A DNA stretch of 64,000 nucleotides from Chaetoderma sp. LZ-2023a (GCA_034401795.1 CM067372.1:13464940-13528939), one strand, 5' to 3'. Positions 11,641-23,338 are shown, counted from the stretch's first letter. Made by a program: numbers and translations. The notes: generated by a model not told the origin, from the letters alone.

Positions 11641-11878
11641 AGTATAGAGAATCTTCTTGTCGTTCGCTGATCATACCGCCAGTCCTGTAAGTGACTATCG
11701 ACATGATCATAAGCGTTAAGTGCGTGGATCCATGGTTTATTAGTGCGCCGTGCGGCCTGGAACCTCCGTCTTCAGCACTCGAGGTGTCTGTCTTACCTCC
11801 TTTAGTCGCCTCTTACGACACGCATAGGATACGGAAGGTGTATTCTAAGCCCCACCTACAGGGCATAGTATAGAGAAT
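11641..11878. mobile_element. Short insertion with 12-bp target duplication (right copy)
   Basis: AGTATAGAGAAT brackets the 214-bp insert just as at 2581-2818, so the insertion predates the segmental duplication. Confidence 0.65.
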
Positions 11879-12388
11879 GAAATCCGTAAAATTCTGTATT
11901 TAATTTTAATGCATACATATATGTAGCAAGTTATAGCAAGATTTTATAATTGTTCTTTAGAAATAGTTTTTTGGCACGCCTTGGATATTTAGAACTTGTT
12001 TTATGTTTCGTTGCTTAGATACAGTTAGTTATAAAATGAGCATGAATGTGGAGAATGAGAGATAGAATGAGTGAGAGACAGAGCTAGAGATAGATGGATA
12101 CGTAGACTGAGATTTAAGCCAAAGAATAGTAGATAAATAAAGCGTTATTAGTTTGTATAGAAATTTAGTATCAACATCAGTTTATGTATAGAATCAAGTT
12201 TGAAAATAATAAAAGTTGAAGTTATTTATTATTTGAAGAACCGTCTTGTTGAATACTATTGAAGTCTCTTCACCCATTTTTCGACTCAACTCATCCTGGA
12301 CATTATTGAAGTGTAGCAGAGTTATTGCCACCCAGCTATCCCCCCCCCCCCACGTGTTTCAAGATGGGCGGATAATAGCTTCGCTACA

Positions 12389-12541
12389 CAAGCCAACCGA
12401 CTATGAGAAAAAGCTGGTCACCATATGCCTTGGTGACACAAGCCAACAACTATGAGTTTAAACTAGTCACCCTATAGGCCCTACTGACACAAACCAACTG
12501 ACTAGGAGAAAAAGCTAGTCACCATATAGGTGCTTGTGACA
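12389..12541. repeat. 51-bp minisatellite, second block (right copy)
   Basis: Duplicate of 3333-3485. Confidence 0.8.
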
Positions 12542-12893
12542 TATCTGGCCTATCTGTACCTCTAAATAAATCACAACTTATATTGGTAATTTTGCATCCT
12601 TTGAAAACGTCGTGAAAAAGCGGGTTCTATTGAAATATTAACATTTGTTTGTATAGTATCCGTGATAAGCTAGAACAAATTGCAACAGGTTTTTACAACA
12701 TATCCAAACTTTGACAACATCTGACCTACGGAAAGGGGTTATTTAGTTTAATTAAATACGGCAGTCAAAATGAAGTTTGAGGCCCAATTTCTCCTTTATT
12801 GTTGGGTTTAGACCCATATAATGAATTGCAAATAGATAGGAAAACGGTACTGAAAAGGTGATATCCTACTTCTAAAGCAAACTCGTTGGGAAG

Positions 12894-14430
12894 AGTTGCG
12901 TAGAGCGGTGTGCTTCAGAACTTGTATACATAATTTTGATTGGCCTAGTTTTTCGTTGGCCATCTTGAACTTTCCGAAATTTTGGGAAATCAATTAAAAC
13001 GCTACTCCTAATTAACTGATTAGCCAATTTCAACCACACCTGGCTGTATACTAGGCTGATAAGTTTCAGCTCATCTATACAGCATTTTGATTGGTCAATT
13101 TTTCTGGCTGTAATCTTGCAATTTCTGAAAAGTTCTAGAAATCAGTTAAAATTCTACCCCTCATTAACCACCTGCCCGATGTCAAGCAAACTCGGTTAGA
13201 AGGACCCTAGTGGGGTATGCTACAGAACATGTATACAGAATTTTGATTGATTAATTCTTTGTGCAGCCATCTTGAACTTTCCGAAAAATCGTTTAAAATG
13301 CTATTCCTCAGTAAATGCTTTGGCAATTTCAACCAGACTTGAGTGGAAGGATACTAGTCTGGTAGGTTTCCGAACTTGTATACAGAATATTGATAGGTAC
13401 ATTGTTCCATTGGTCATCTTGGATTTTCTGAAAATTTTGGGAAATCAGTTAAAAGGCTACGCATTAACCACGTGATTGATTTCAAGCAAATTTGCTTCGA
13501 ATGAACCAAGTCTGCTTCAAACCTTAATATACAGAATTTTGATTCAATTCTTTTGGCAGCCATCTTGAATTTTCCGAAAAATGGGGCGAAATCGTTTAAA
13601 ATGCTATTCCTCATTAACTGCTTGGACAATTTCAAACAGACTTGGTTGAAAGGATACTAGGTTGATATGTTCCAGAACCTCTATACAGAACTTTGATTGG
13701 TCAATTTTTCCGATGGTCATGGATTTTTTTTAATCGGTTAAAAGCCTACTCATTAGCCACTGGACCGGGCCGATTTCAAGCAAGCTCGGCTCGAGGGACA
13801 TTAGAGTCGTCTACTTCTTAACTTGTATACAGCATTTTGATTGATCAATTTTTTCGGCAGCTACCTCAAATTTCTGAAAAATTGCCAGAACTCGTTTAAA
13901 ATGCTATTTCTTCTTAAATGCTTGGGCAATTGCAACCACATTTGGCTGGAAGGGTAGTAGGTTTCAGAACTTGTATGCCGGATTTTGATTGGGCAATTTT
14001 TCCGGCGGCCATTGAGGTTTTCCGAAAATTTCTTGAAAATCAGTTAAAAGCCTACTCCTCATTAGCTACTCAGTCGATTTCAAGCAGACAAAAGACACTA
14101 GGGTGGTATGCTTGAGAAATTATATACAGCATTTTGACTGCTTGACTTTTTTATTGGCCATCTTGGATTTTCCGCAAAATAGCAGGGAATTGTTTAAAAT
14201 GCTATTCCTCATTAACCGCTTGTTTTATTTGCTGGATGGAACCTAAGGTTCGATCTGATTGTGTTGTCAGCGTCCATCATTAGTTTCCCACTAAATATCA
14301 TTTGTACTGAATTCCAATTTGGTAATTTATGTCTTGTTACTGCTGAATGTCTAGTAGTATGTCTGTACAAATCCTAATCGTTCAACTGCTAATGGTCCAG
14401 CTAAGCGTTAGGGGCCTTGGGCCTCTTGTT
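12894..14430. mobile_element. Family A element, 5'-truncated (right copy)
   Basis: Duplicate of 3838-5374. It ends in GGGCCTCTTGTT at about 14419-14430. Confidence 0.7.
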
Positions 14431-14484
14431 CATGAAAGTGAGAAGAGTGAATTGAAACCAGTCATTCAATAGGATTAAATAAAA

Positions 14485-15252
14485 CAATGAGCGACCTGTG
14501 GTGCATTGGTCACATCATACATTCTCCAGCTTTAGCAAAGGTCCTTGAGCTGGTGTATGTTGAACATGTTGTAACACACATCATAAGTGGGAAGGTTTAT
14601 GCGAGAGCTGTACACGGTCATTTCCGGATTAAAGCGACCCTTCCACGGGCATTTCCTTATTAATGCGGCCCTAATTGCAATGCTGTTTCCCCAGGCATAT
14701 GCTATGCCTAATCTGGAGGGAGAAGGAAACATCGATGCCATGGAGACAAGGGAAATTGAAACAGCACTTCACCATTTCGACAGTATTTTCAGTGAGGACT
14801 CTGTTGTCGAGATTGTCTATTCGGATGAAGTATTTGAAGGGATAAATGAAAGATTAGACAATGAGAAGACAGTGATGACACGTTCTGACTGGAAGGGTGT
14901 TGATTCAATTCTTGTGAATGGTAGATCTGTTCAAGAGGTGACTGAGCGCCAAGAGGATAAGTGACTAAGTTGTATTTAAAATCACTTGCAGAGATGCTGC
15001 TATTCTTTTCACATTACACAACGACTGCGTTTCCAAAATATGCAACAACTGGAGATTATGAGGCCAGATATTTATATTCAGTTCATGTCAGGACTTCTTT
15101 GTGGTACGAAGAGGGGAAAGTTTTGGGTGGGCCTTTCAGCTGACTATGAGATTGAACAATGCTTAATGAATACACTAAATACCACTGGAGGCTTGACTCA
15201 TGATCGTAGATTGGAACAGTCACGGAGACCCATTAAACACTCCGAGATTTAG
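14485..15252 (+). pseudogene. Decayed multi-copy family gene (right copy)
   Basis: It has the same three-frame pseudogene content as 5429-6196: GKVYARAVHGHF, then HFLINAALIAMLFPQAYA, then the DYEIEQCLMNTLNTTGGLTH block. The frame-disrupting 31-bp repeat is present in both copies, so the gene was already broken before the segment duplicated. Confidence 0.5.
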
Positions 15253-15280
15253 TAAATGTTTTTTTCTCAAATAATCCTGA

Positions 15281-15666
15281 TTCATTTCCATTTTTTTACT
15301 TCATGCTACTGGCAGATTATAGTTTTAATGGATGAATCCACTTATACTTTGCCCGTGTTGAGATCGATCAAACCCTGAACATTCCCCGAACATCTATTTC
15401 CAAAAAATGTGTACGGGAGCTGTTGAAAGTTTTGAAGCTGGTTTGACCGGGTTCAGCTGTTGATGCATATCGACCAATGATGCCCAGTCGAATTAGTTTC
15501 GAAGTATTCAACGGAATGGTTATTAAGTAGTAAAGACATGCAATTCGTACAACTAACAAACTATTAAGCGTTCACGTCGGACTTAGATACATGTATGCCA
15601 TGCATTAGTAGTTTGATTGTGACGTCAGCCTACCTGTAACGTAATTTCCTATGACGTCATATACTT
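15281..15666 (+). mobile_element. MITE family P, diverged copy (right duplicon)
   Basis: Duplicate of 6225-6610, with both TGACGTCA sites kept. Confidence 0.7.
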
Positions 15667-16105
15667 GAGTGTCAGGTTGGATTCCTCTATTAACTTTGCG
15701 TTCCTCTACAAGAGTCAATAAATTGCAAGACAACTACAAGCACGTGAATGCAGATGAAAATAATGATGCAGTGCAGCTCGGGAATGGAGATTTAGCGTGT
15801 TTCCAAACCGTACAATTTAGAATACAATGTCAGAAATATTATGTTGACTATTTTGGGCCTAGTTTCTTCGGAGGCAATGGACATTGGTTTGGAAATAAAA
15901 TAAAATAAGGTAAAAAAAATAAATTACAAAAATAAAAATAAAATAAAAATAATAAATTAAGCACCAAAAAGCAAGACAGGTTTATATGGCGCTGTTTTCA
16001 ATCTTTCAACAAGAAACTTATATTGAGACTCAATAGCGAGATGTAATTCAAATCGTTTAATTGATGAATTTGCGCTATACAATCTCAATTCTCTCATCAT
16101 AGAAA

Positions 16106-16221
16106 ATGATAATTTGCAGACCAAGTTAACATTATTTTGGAAAAATTATCAATGGAGTGACTGTCTTAGTATATCAAGCCAGTCATATCAGTGGTAACTT
16201 TTCAAAGGTCTCTTCCCTTGG
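16106..16221. mobile_element. MITE family Q palindrome (right duplicon)
   Basis: Duplicate of 7050-7165. Confidence 0.65.
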
Positions 16222-16225
16222 TCAG

Positions 16226-16347
16226 TAAATCCCTCTCCCTATCCCTACCCCCTCTCCCTCTCCTTCCCCCTCCCTCTCTCCTTTCTCCTCCCTCCCCTCT
16301 CTCTCTCCCTCCCTCCCTCTCTCCCTCCCTCCCCTCCCTCCCTCCCT
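16226..16347. repeat. CCCT/CTCT pyrimidine tract (right duplicon)
   Basis: Duplicate of 7170-7292 with one C fewer. Confidence 0.9.
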
Positions 16348-16785
16348 CTTGAACTTGCCGAAAAATCATTTAAAATGCTACTCCTCATTAACTGATTTGG
16401 CAATTTCAACCAGACTTGGCTGGGAGGATACTAGTCTAGTAGGTTTCCGAACTTGTATACAGAATATTGATAGGTACATTGCTCCGTTGGTCATCTTGGA
16501 TTTTCTGAAAATTTCGGGAATCAGTTAAAAGGCTACGCATTAACCACATGATGGATTTCAAGCAAATTTGCTTCGAATGAACCTAGACTGCTACGGAATT
16601 TTGATTCATCAATTCTTATGGCAGCCATCTTGAATTTTCCGGAAAATGGGGCGAAATCATTTAACATGCTACTCCTCATTAACTGCTTGAACAATTTCAA
16701 ACAGACTTGGTTGAAAGGATACTAGGTTGATATGTTCCAGAACTTCTATACAGAACTTTGATTGGTCAATTTTTTCCGGTGGTTG
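16348..16785. mobile_element. Family A fragment (right duplicon)
   Basis: Duplicate of 7293-7730. Confidence 0.65.
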
Positions 16786-16789
16786 TACG

Positions 16790-17013
16790 AATTGTATGTT
16801 TTTGTTATTTAATAAAATTGCTGTTGAATATTTTGAAAGTAATTTGACTGGGCAGCAACAGGGCCCAGTCAATTTAGTGTCAAAATATTCCACAGCTTAC
16901 TTGTACAGTTTTCTTGAAATTTATCGTCTAGAAGTTCAGAAATCCATCGATCCCAACTCGAGAGTGGTATGGGTGGAGTTTAGCTAGAGATGGGCGGGGC
17001 ATGGCTAAACTGG
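16790..17013 (-). mobile_element. MITE family P, reverse orientation (right duplicon)
   Basis: Duplicate of 7735-7958. Confidence 0.7.
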
Positions 17014-17039
17014 GAAGGTTCATTGTGTTAATAAACCAC

Positions 17040-17960
17040 CACAGTTTTCGGTGCCCTATTGTCTGTAGTATGTTCAGCCCCATAATTTACCCCACATAGA
17101 CTTGAGCCGTAATAGCTTAAATGATGGTGTATTCGTGGTTTTCGGTGCTCTACTTTCCGTAATATGGCCGGTTCCAGACACTTCACTCATATAGACATAG
17201 GAGTTTGAATATGCTAGTTACATTGGGAATTTAAAAGAATTTGAACGTGAAGTATTTTTGTAGTATAATGTTCCAATGTTGGCAGATCTGCGGTTTTCAA
17301 TACCATACCGTCTGCAATATGTGTGGCTACATAATTTCACCCATATGGTTAGATAGGGATATGAATACGCTAATGAATCTTGAGATTTCTACCACGTAGT
17401 AATTTCGTAATATTCAATTTAGTAGCCACGGGCAGTTGTCAAATGCCAACAATTTACTATATTCAGTATTAGAATCTCAGTTCACGGTTTGTAATAATTT
17501 TTTTTACTTAAAGCTGTATGTAACTGAATATTTAGGTTAGTACTGCTTTTGCACGATTCTACCATCAAAAAATTTGGTAATATGTAGTTACATATTCGCC
17601 ATATGGCCCCATTGTAATATGGTTGGTTCACATTCACCACATTCAGATAGGTGTCGATATGTCCTGACATATTGCTCATAATGGGTTCGGCCCAGAATAT
17701 CACGCATATGTTTAGATAGGTATAGGCATAAGCTTACGACGTAGTGAGATTTTAAAATTTCGTAAAGTAAATAAGCTCAAACTTAGGCTAATTCATGGTT
17801 TTCATTGCAATACGTTCACCCCTAGAATTTCACCCACAAATACTTATAAGAAATATGCTAGTTGTATTCCGAATTTAAAAAAATTCTACAGGAACGTAGT
17901 TTCATAGTACACAATTCCATACCGAAAATTGGCGCAAATTCTGTCAGATCAATGATTTTC
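17040..17960. repeat. Diverged tandem array around the duplication edge
   Basis: It contains five or so strongly diverged units sharing GGTTTTCGGTGC, CCGTCTGTAATATG, CATAATTTCACCCATAT, AGATAGGTATTTGAATATGC and TAGTTACATTGGGAATTTAA. Unit length is uneven, roughly 95-250 bp. The left duplicon keeps only the first two units (about 7985-8157). The duplication boundary at 17212 falls inside one unit. Confidence 0.55.
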
Positions 17961-17962
17961 TG

Positions 17963-18148
17963 TCTTGGCGCGGTGGTCCAGTGGAAAATATCTGGTTGCT
18001 GATGCCATGCGGAGTTGCAGTACGATGGTTCGATCCTCGACCGGGGACATGGTGATCAACAAATTAAACTAATGGGTGCATGACTGTCGGCTGGTTAGCA
18101 TGTGGAAATTGAAGCCGCGTGTTGCCAGTGCGTCAATAAAATAAATAC
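17963..18148 (+). mobile_element. tRNA-derived SINE, copy 1
   Basis: It has an A-box-like GGCGCGGTGGTCCAGTGG and a B-box GGTTCGATCCTCG about 50 bp downstream, spaced as in a tRNA-derived Pol III promoter. The body ends in CAGTGCGTCAATAAAATAAA. At about 186 bp it matches the copy at 18305. The D-arm-like and T-arm-like parts suggest a tRNA head, but an intact cloverleaf is not evident. I see no clear target duplication. Confidence 0.75.
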
Positions 18149-18304
18149 ATATACTGCCAGAGCCGTGATGGAGTCAGAGTACAATAGACTTAAAAAGGAT
18201 AGGATTGAATCATGGCAGATGCATCCACATATAGCCCCATATGAATCGTCAGAGTGTCAGTATATCAGACATGTGAAAGCTGGTCGGCTAAACTTAGAAT
18301 CTTT

Positions 18305-18492
18305 GTCTTGGTGCGGTGGTCCAGTGGAAAGATGTCTGGTTGCTGATGCTATGCGGAGTTGCAGTATGACGGTTCGATCCTCGGCCAGGGACATGGTGAT
18401 CAACAAATTAAACTAATGGGTGCATGACTGTCGGCTAGTTAGCATGTGGAAATTGAAGCCGTGCATTTCCAGTGCATCAATAAAATAAATAC
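18305..18492 (+). mobile_element. tRNA-derived SINE, copy 2
   Basis: It shows the same order of A box (GGTGCGGTGGTCCAGTGG), B box (GGTTCGATCCTCG) and 3' end (CATCAATAAAATAAATACTA) as copy 1, with scattered substitutions. A 104-codon ORF spanning both copies is incidental. Confidence 0.75.
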
Positions 18493-19755
18493 TAATAAAG
18501 TATCAAAGGTTTAAAAAATGTTTCCTATACAGTAATTTTGTCATATGCAATTTAGTAGTGGCACACCATTGTCAAATTCCAATAATGTACTATATTCTGT
18601 ACCAGAATATCTCTACATGCCTTGTAGCCAGTTTTCGAACATAATGACATGTAGAACTCACTATGTTCTCGTGCTGTGCGAAATATTATAATAATTCTAC
18701 CACCAAATATTTATCACAGTAATCTGAAAATATTTCTATATATCCCATATTATTAGCCACGTTTACTGATAGAATCTGACTTATCATTTGTACATATGGT
18801 CAACAAGATCGTCATCATTACAATGGTTGAGGCCGATTTTGGCGTTTTTGTCGAGCAAAAATATTTGATTTAATAGTTTGTCACTGTTTCCAGTAAAGAT
18901 ATCGTTTAATAGGTGACATAGATACGATAGCTAAATGAAACAGATCACGATGTCATGGCTGTTTCCCACTGGGTCTTCAGTCAGAATGTTTTCTACTATA
19001 TCATTTTCGTTGGAGAAAACTATGTTCACGGTATTGGTTCTATCCTGGCCATTTCACTAGCATTGCAGTGTATATTTCACCAATATATTTCCGGGTAATA
19101 AGCTCGTCACGTCTGTTTAAGAGGTATCAAGATTTAGGTTTAAAATATTCTTTACAGTCTTCTTTAATATGTTTAAATGGGTGTCAGGGTCTGTACTGCT
19201 TCTTGCGCCGATTTTCTACTGACTGGGTTGCCAGTTATCGTTACAAGTTGTTGATACCTAGTGACCCAAATTGGATCTGTTACTCTCTGTTGATGCAGCA
19301 GTCCAATTTTGTCATCACTGGCTGCTCTTAATTTTGTATGTTCCTCTCTCTGGTAAGGAGTTTGGCCTGGAGAAAAAGGAAAGATGGAAAAATTGCGGAC
19401 TGACCAAAAATATAAGCTGCTTTTCCTAGCCCATAGCTAATACTGCCCATATCTTTTTGCAAGAAATATTCCTTCTTTTGTGGTATTGTCCGCCTATATT
19501 TTTGTCATGAGTGGCTTGTATGCCTTTATATAACTTCATTTTTTCATGAAACATTTGAGTTTATTCTCAGAATTATAATAACCTCCAGGCATGTTATTTA
19601 CCATTGATGCCTTGCATCAATATGCGTACTTGTTAACACCTTTAACGAGAGTTCTTGAGTAGTCGTGTGTCTATATTCCAGATTTGCCGGAGTCGGTCGG
19701 CCGATGTCAAATTCGATAGCTATAACTAAGTTCATCTTTTAAGGATGTTCGCCAG
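18493..19755. other. No gene recognised
   Basis: AT-rich sequence with one 87-codon ORF (19068-19331) lacking motifs. I see no repeats of the families named elsewhere. Confidence 0.5.
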
Positions 19756-20330
19756 GGGGGTGGCCGTTGTCAGCAGACTGCTGCTCGTCAACCACAGGAC
19801 CGAATTTGACAATTCTTAGATCTCTATTTTCGCGGACGAAAGTTACATTTGCACAATAAATCCCGTGACTTGCGACCATGTAGTTGTTTATATATATATA
19901 TATATATATATATCTTCAAATTTGCATAAGGGCCTCTAAAACCGGCAAAAATCGCGTATTTCGCTAGACGGGTGGTCGTGGTCAGCAGGTGATTTCGCCG
20001 GATGGGTAGGCATAATTTAGTAATTTCCATGTGGTCCAACTCATAAATGGACCTCACATTTGCACAGTAAATCTCATTACTGGCGATCATGTAGTTTTGG
20101 AGATATATTATATGGAGTTGGAAAATACACTTACAAAAACCGCTGGCTCGCTAGGAGGTGGCCATGGTCAGCAGGTCATTACTCATAACTGACTGTGTAT
20201 ATTAAAGTTTATTTTAGGCCATCATATTTAAGAGTCATTGTCACATTTGCACAACAAATTTGGGGACAATCGGCCCCGTGGTTATGGACATATTCTGCCT
20301 CAAACATATTTACTATCATAATAAACAATT
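19756..20330. repeat. Three diverged ~200-bp direct repeats with a TA microsatellite
   Basis: GGTGGCCGTGGTCAGCAG-like openings recur near 19758, 19970 and 20155, each followed by a CACATTTGCACAATAAAT block. A (TA)n run sits at 19888-19913 in the first unit. Confidence 0.6.
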
Positions 20331-21214
20331 TCTACATCCCGGAGAGGTAACTAATTTTTCCTTATTATGAATCATCCTGGGATCGGGACCAACTTTTTCG
20401 GAAATATTTACTATCGTTTTTCCCGATCTGGCTCGCATTTTATACCCAACCATTTTGTGCATATTCTAAGAAATAAAACTACAGTTTATTTACTTATTAA
20501 ACCCATGACAGAAATATGGGGGCATGTATGCAATATGGGGCTCAATTTCTAGCTATGCCTCGCCCATTTCTAGCTAAGCTCTGTCCTCTTTTTACGTGTC
20601 TTGGTATCGGTTTATCTCCTTAGAATCCTGAGTTCTCAAAATCACACATTTCACGGTAACGCACTAATATCGATATCAACGTTGACCAACGGCGTAGGAA
20701 CCAATATCAAACGTTATATTTGTGCCGATATGAAATAGTATCAGATTTTGAGAAAGATTTCTAAAGATACTTATTCCACTAAAAGTATACCCAAATTGAG
20801 GTACGTTTACCCAAATTGGGAGAATTTTCGCCGGTTTTACCCCTCTGAGAAAATCGCCACTGAGGTATGGGAGTCATTGGCGCCCAAGTAGATGCAATAA
20901 TATTTCTAATAACATCTGAGTACACGGGGAATAAAGAAAGTCATGTGATTTGAAAAAGGATTCTATTATTCCGTTTAATAAAACTGATTGGTTTTATTCT
21001 ATTATCGAATATTTCTCCATGTTATTGATTAATCTTTGTTCGGCGCCATCAGCCGATTGTGGTAAACGCAAGACTGAAACTGAGACGGACCGACATTGTG
21101 ATAAACCCTCTCCTATTGCCGATGTGCAGGGTATCCGAACATGACGCAGCTAGGCTTTCCCGCTCAATGCAGCTTAAATATTCTTGCAGCGTTCTGATGA
21201 ACAAGAAACAACAG
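20331..21214. other. No gene recognised; contains a family P scrap
   Basis: 20545-20590 matches the family P end (TTCTAGCTATGCC, CGCCCATTTCTAGCTAAGC). The rest carries no motif I can name. Confidence 0.5.
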
Positions 21215-21315
21215 AATAAACGACTGACGACGACGATAACGACGACGATGGTGACCACAATGACGAGCATGATGACGACGACGATAACAACGACGATGAC
21301 GACGACGACATCCTC
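21215..21315. repeat. GACGACGAT-type trinucleotide repeat
   Basis: An imperfect run of GACGACGAT/AACGACGATG units. It accounts for the Thr-rich plus ORF and the Val-rich minus ORF overlapping it. Confidence 0.85.
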
Positions 21316-21394
21316 AAAGACCACGACTATGTGGCTCCCTGTTCTTGTCTGTGTTTCGGTGATAATACCCCAGGTGAAACCTGTCTAAATGTGA

Positions 21395-21620
21395 CACTGC
21401 GCCATGCTATTTAACATAACCCTCGAATCTATTCAAGAAAATTTTCATTTTCTCATGGAAAATGTATATTTGCAGACCAAGCGAAGACTATTTTTGAAAA
21501 CGTACCACTGGAATGACTGGCTCGGTTATCGAGCCAGTCATTCCAGTGGTAGAATTTCAAAGATAGTCTTCATTTGGTCTGCAAATGGACATTTCTCAAG
21601 ACCACCGTTGAAGCCGTTTT
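21395..21620. mobile_element. MITE family Q, best-preserved palindrome
   Basis: An arm of about 56 bp at 21469-21524 (TTTGCAGACCAAGCGAAGAC ... GAATGACTGGCTCG) pairs with its inverse at 21530-21585 (CGAGCCAGTCATTCCAGTGG ... TGGTCTGCAAAT) around a 5-nt GTTAT loop. The outer TGGACATTTCTCAAGACCAC is shared with other copies. No ORF is present. Confidence 0.8.
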
Positions 21621-21829
21621 TTGCTGATATGATGGCTAACAGGGTTAACATATTGTATCTCCGTCTCATATACTCACGTGCATGCATCCATGTTGGCTAT
21701 ACCAGGGCTATATGCTCCCATTGCTGCCCTATGGCGTTTCTGCAAAAGGACGACACTTTCCCTCGATATTCCTGATGTCACACGCGGACGCGTCTGGAAC
21801 CACAACATAGACACAGCATATGCCGTCAT

Positions 21830-22105
21830 AATGAATTGCATCACATGTATGTTGACGTCACAATCAGTTACTTCATGAATGATGTATCTAAGTCCGTCAT
21901 AAACACTTAATAGTCCGTCATCAAGTTATACAAATTGTACGCCATCACTATTTAACAACCAGGAAAATGAGTCTCACAATACTCAACAGGTTACCTGATT
22001 TTCAGAAAATTGAGATTCAAGGAGTTCGATCGATTCCAACACAATGTGGGCGGAGCTTAGTTAGAGATGGGTGGGGCATAGCTAAAACTGGATTCATCAA
22101 TTTAC
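21830..22105 (-). mobile_element. MITE family P, reverse orientation, core deleted
   Basis: It reads TGACGTCACAATCAGTTAC, CCGTCATAAACACTTAATAG, ACAAATTGTACGCC, then directly GGGCGGAGCTTAGTTAGAGA. This is the family P order reversed and without most of the central fold-back. Confidence 0.6.
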
Positions 22106-22221
22106 AGTTGACGGGATAAGCTACGTTATCGAGCAAGTACTTCCGGTGTAAGATTGTCCACTGATTGTCTTATCCTGGTCCGCCAATGGACATTTCTAAA
22201 CACCATTGCACATAGGTATAG

Positions 22222-22584
22222 TATATACTGGCTAGATTGATCATGTGCATACACTCACTATGGGGTTAGTTGTCGCGATCGCCGGTATGTTAAGTAAATC
22301 GCAATTGCTCATGACCATGTATTCGCTTACTGGCTGACGCCAGCTGTATATATAGCCCTCACGATTGACTAAATTATCTTTTGCTAATTTGAAGAGAAAT
22401 TGAATACACACAAATTAACATATTTTTATCAGAAATAATATTGTATTGGCTATATTAACTTTATTCGATTACGTAATAGGTTTAGTAACAAAAACATATT
22501 ATTTTGGAGACTATACATCCGGGGAGAAAATCCTGAACTCCGAAATGTCGCTTTTAGGGTCATGATCAATCTAGCCAATATATA
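22222..22584. mobile_element. Non-autonomous DNA transposon with 24-bp TIRs
   Basis: The left end TATATACTGGCTAGATTGAT and the right end ATCAATCTAGCCAATATATA are inverted repeats that continue to 24 bp with one mismatch. The element is about 363 bp with no ORF. The flanks suggest a TA target, but this is not certain. Confidence 0.7.
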
Positions 22585-22614
22585 CGATATCTATGTCATT
22601 GCATACGCCTCCTT

Positions 22615-22800
22615 TGTGGGAGCCTTTAACATTACCCCTTTCATGACACATCCTGCCAAAACCGGTATATGCAGTGGTCTTGAGGAATTTCCAGTTTTGC
22701 GGGCCGAGAGAAAATGACTGACTTAATAACGGATCCAGTCATTCCAGTAGTAAATTGTCAAAAATACTCTTCGCTTGTTCTGCCTATGGACATTCAATAA
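22615..22800. mobile_element. MITE family Q, left arm eroded
   Basis: GCAGTGGTCTTGAGGAATTT lies on the left and ATCCAGTCATTCCAGTAGTA ... ACTCTTCGCTTGTTCTGCC on the right. The left inner arm is largely replaced. Confidence 0.55.
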
Positions 22801-22864
22801 GGAAATATTTTAATTTTCTTGGCCAAAATTTTGCCAAAGTGTTAAATGGCAAAATAATGGAGAA

Positions 22865-23216
22865 ATCTAGTTTTAGCTATGCCCCACCCATCTCTAGCTA
22901 AGCTTCACACACACTTCACCCGTGTTGAGATCGAACTGTATGACTATCAATTTCCAGAAAACTATACAGATAAGCTGTTGATTATTTTGAGCAGCAACAG
23001 CGCCTAGTCAAAATTTGTTTCAGAATATTCAACAGCATGTTTATTAAACAGTAAATGCATACAATTCGTACAACAACGCTTAGTCCGTCATCAATTAAGC
23101 GTTCGTGACGAGCTTATCTAAGTCATCCATGACGTCATTGAATGTGACGTCATACTCCGCGTCACGTGGTTGATTATGACGTCATATGATTGTTGGATGA
23201 ACTGAAAAGTCCATTA
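22865..23216 (+). mobile_element. MITE family P, near full length
   Basis: In order: GCTATGCCCCACCCATCTCT, CCGTGTTGAGATCGA, AAAACTATACAGATAAGCTG, a shortened core, CATGTTTATTAAACAGTAAA, TACAATTCGTACAACAACG, TTAAGCGTTCGTGACGA, then three TGACGTCA sites in the last 100 bp. The end is GATTGTTGGATGAACTG. Confidence 0.75.
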
Positions 23217-23338
23217 CTTTTGAGTGATCCTCTAAAATTCCTGAGCTTTTCAGTAAAACGTATCAACATATTTCATTCTACAACATTTTAACACTAACAA
23301 AACAGCGTTGCGACCGTGATCGTTACGTCATCGTTGCT

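Larger units (their letters stand above)
8158..17212. repeat. Right, complete copy of the tandem segmental duplication
   Basis: 9061-17212 repeats 1-8157. A family A mobile element runs unbroken across 9060 (8711-10627), so the duplicated unit must begin upstream of 9061. The simplest reading is a unit of about 9,055 bp with its junction at 8157/8158. The right edge at 17212 lies inside a diverged tandem array (17040-17960), which could have helped unequal exchange. Confidence 0.9.

Noticed and set aside
18102-18416. 104-codon plus ORF
   Set aside because: It spans two SINE copies and the spacer, and its sequence reflects the tRNA-like repeat.
21049-21388. Thr-rich plus ORF and Val/Ile-rich minus ORF
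   Set aside because: Both come from the GACGACGAT microsatellite.
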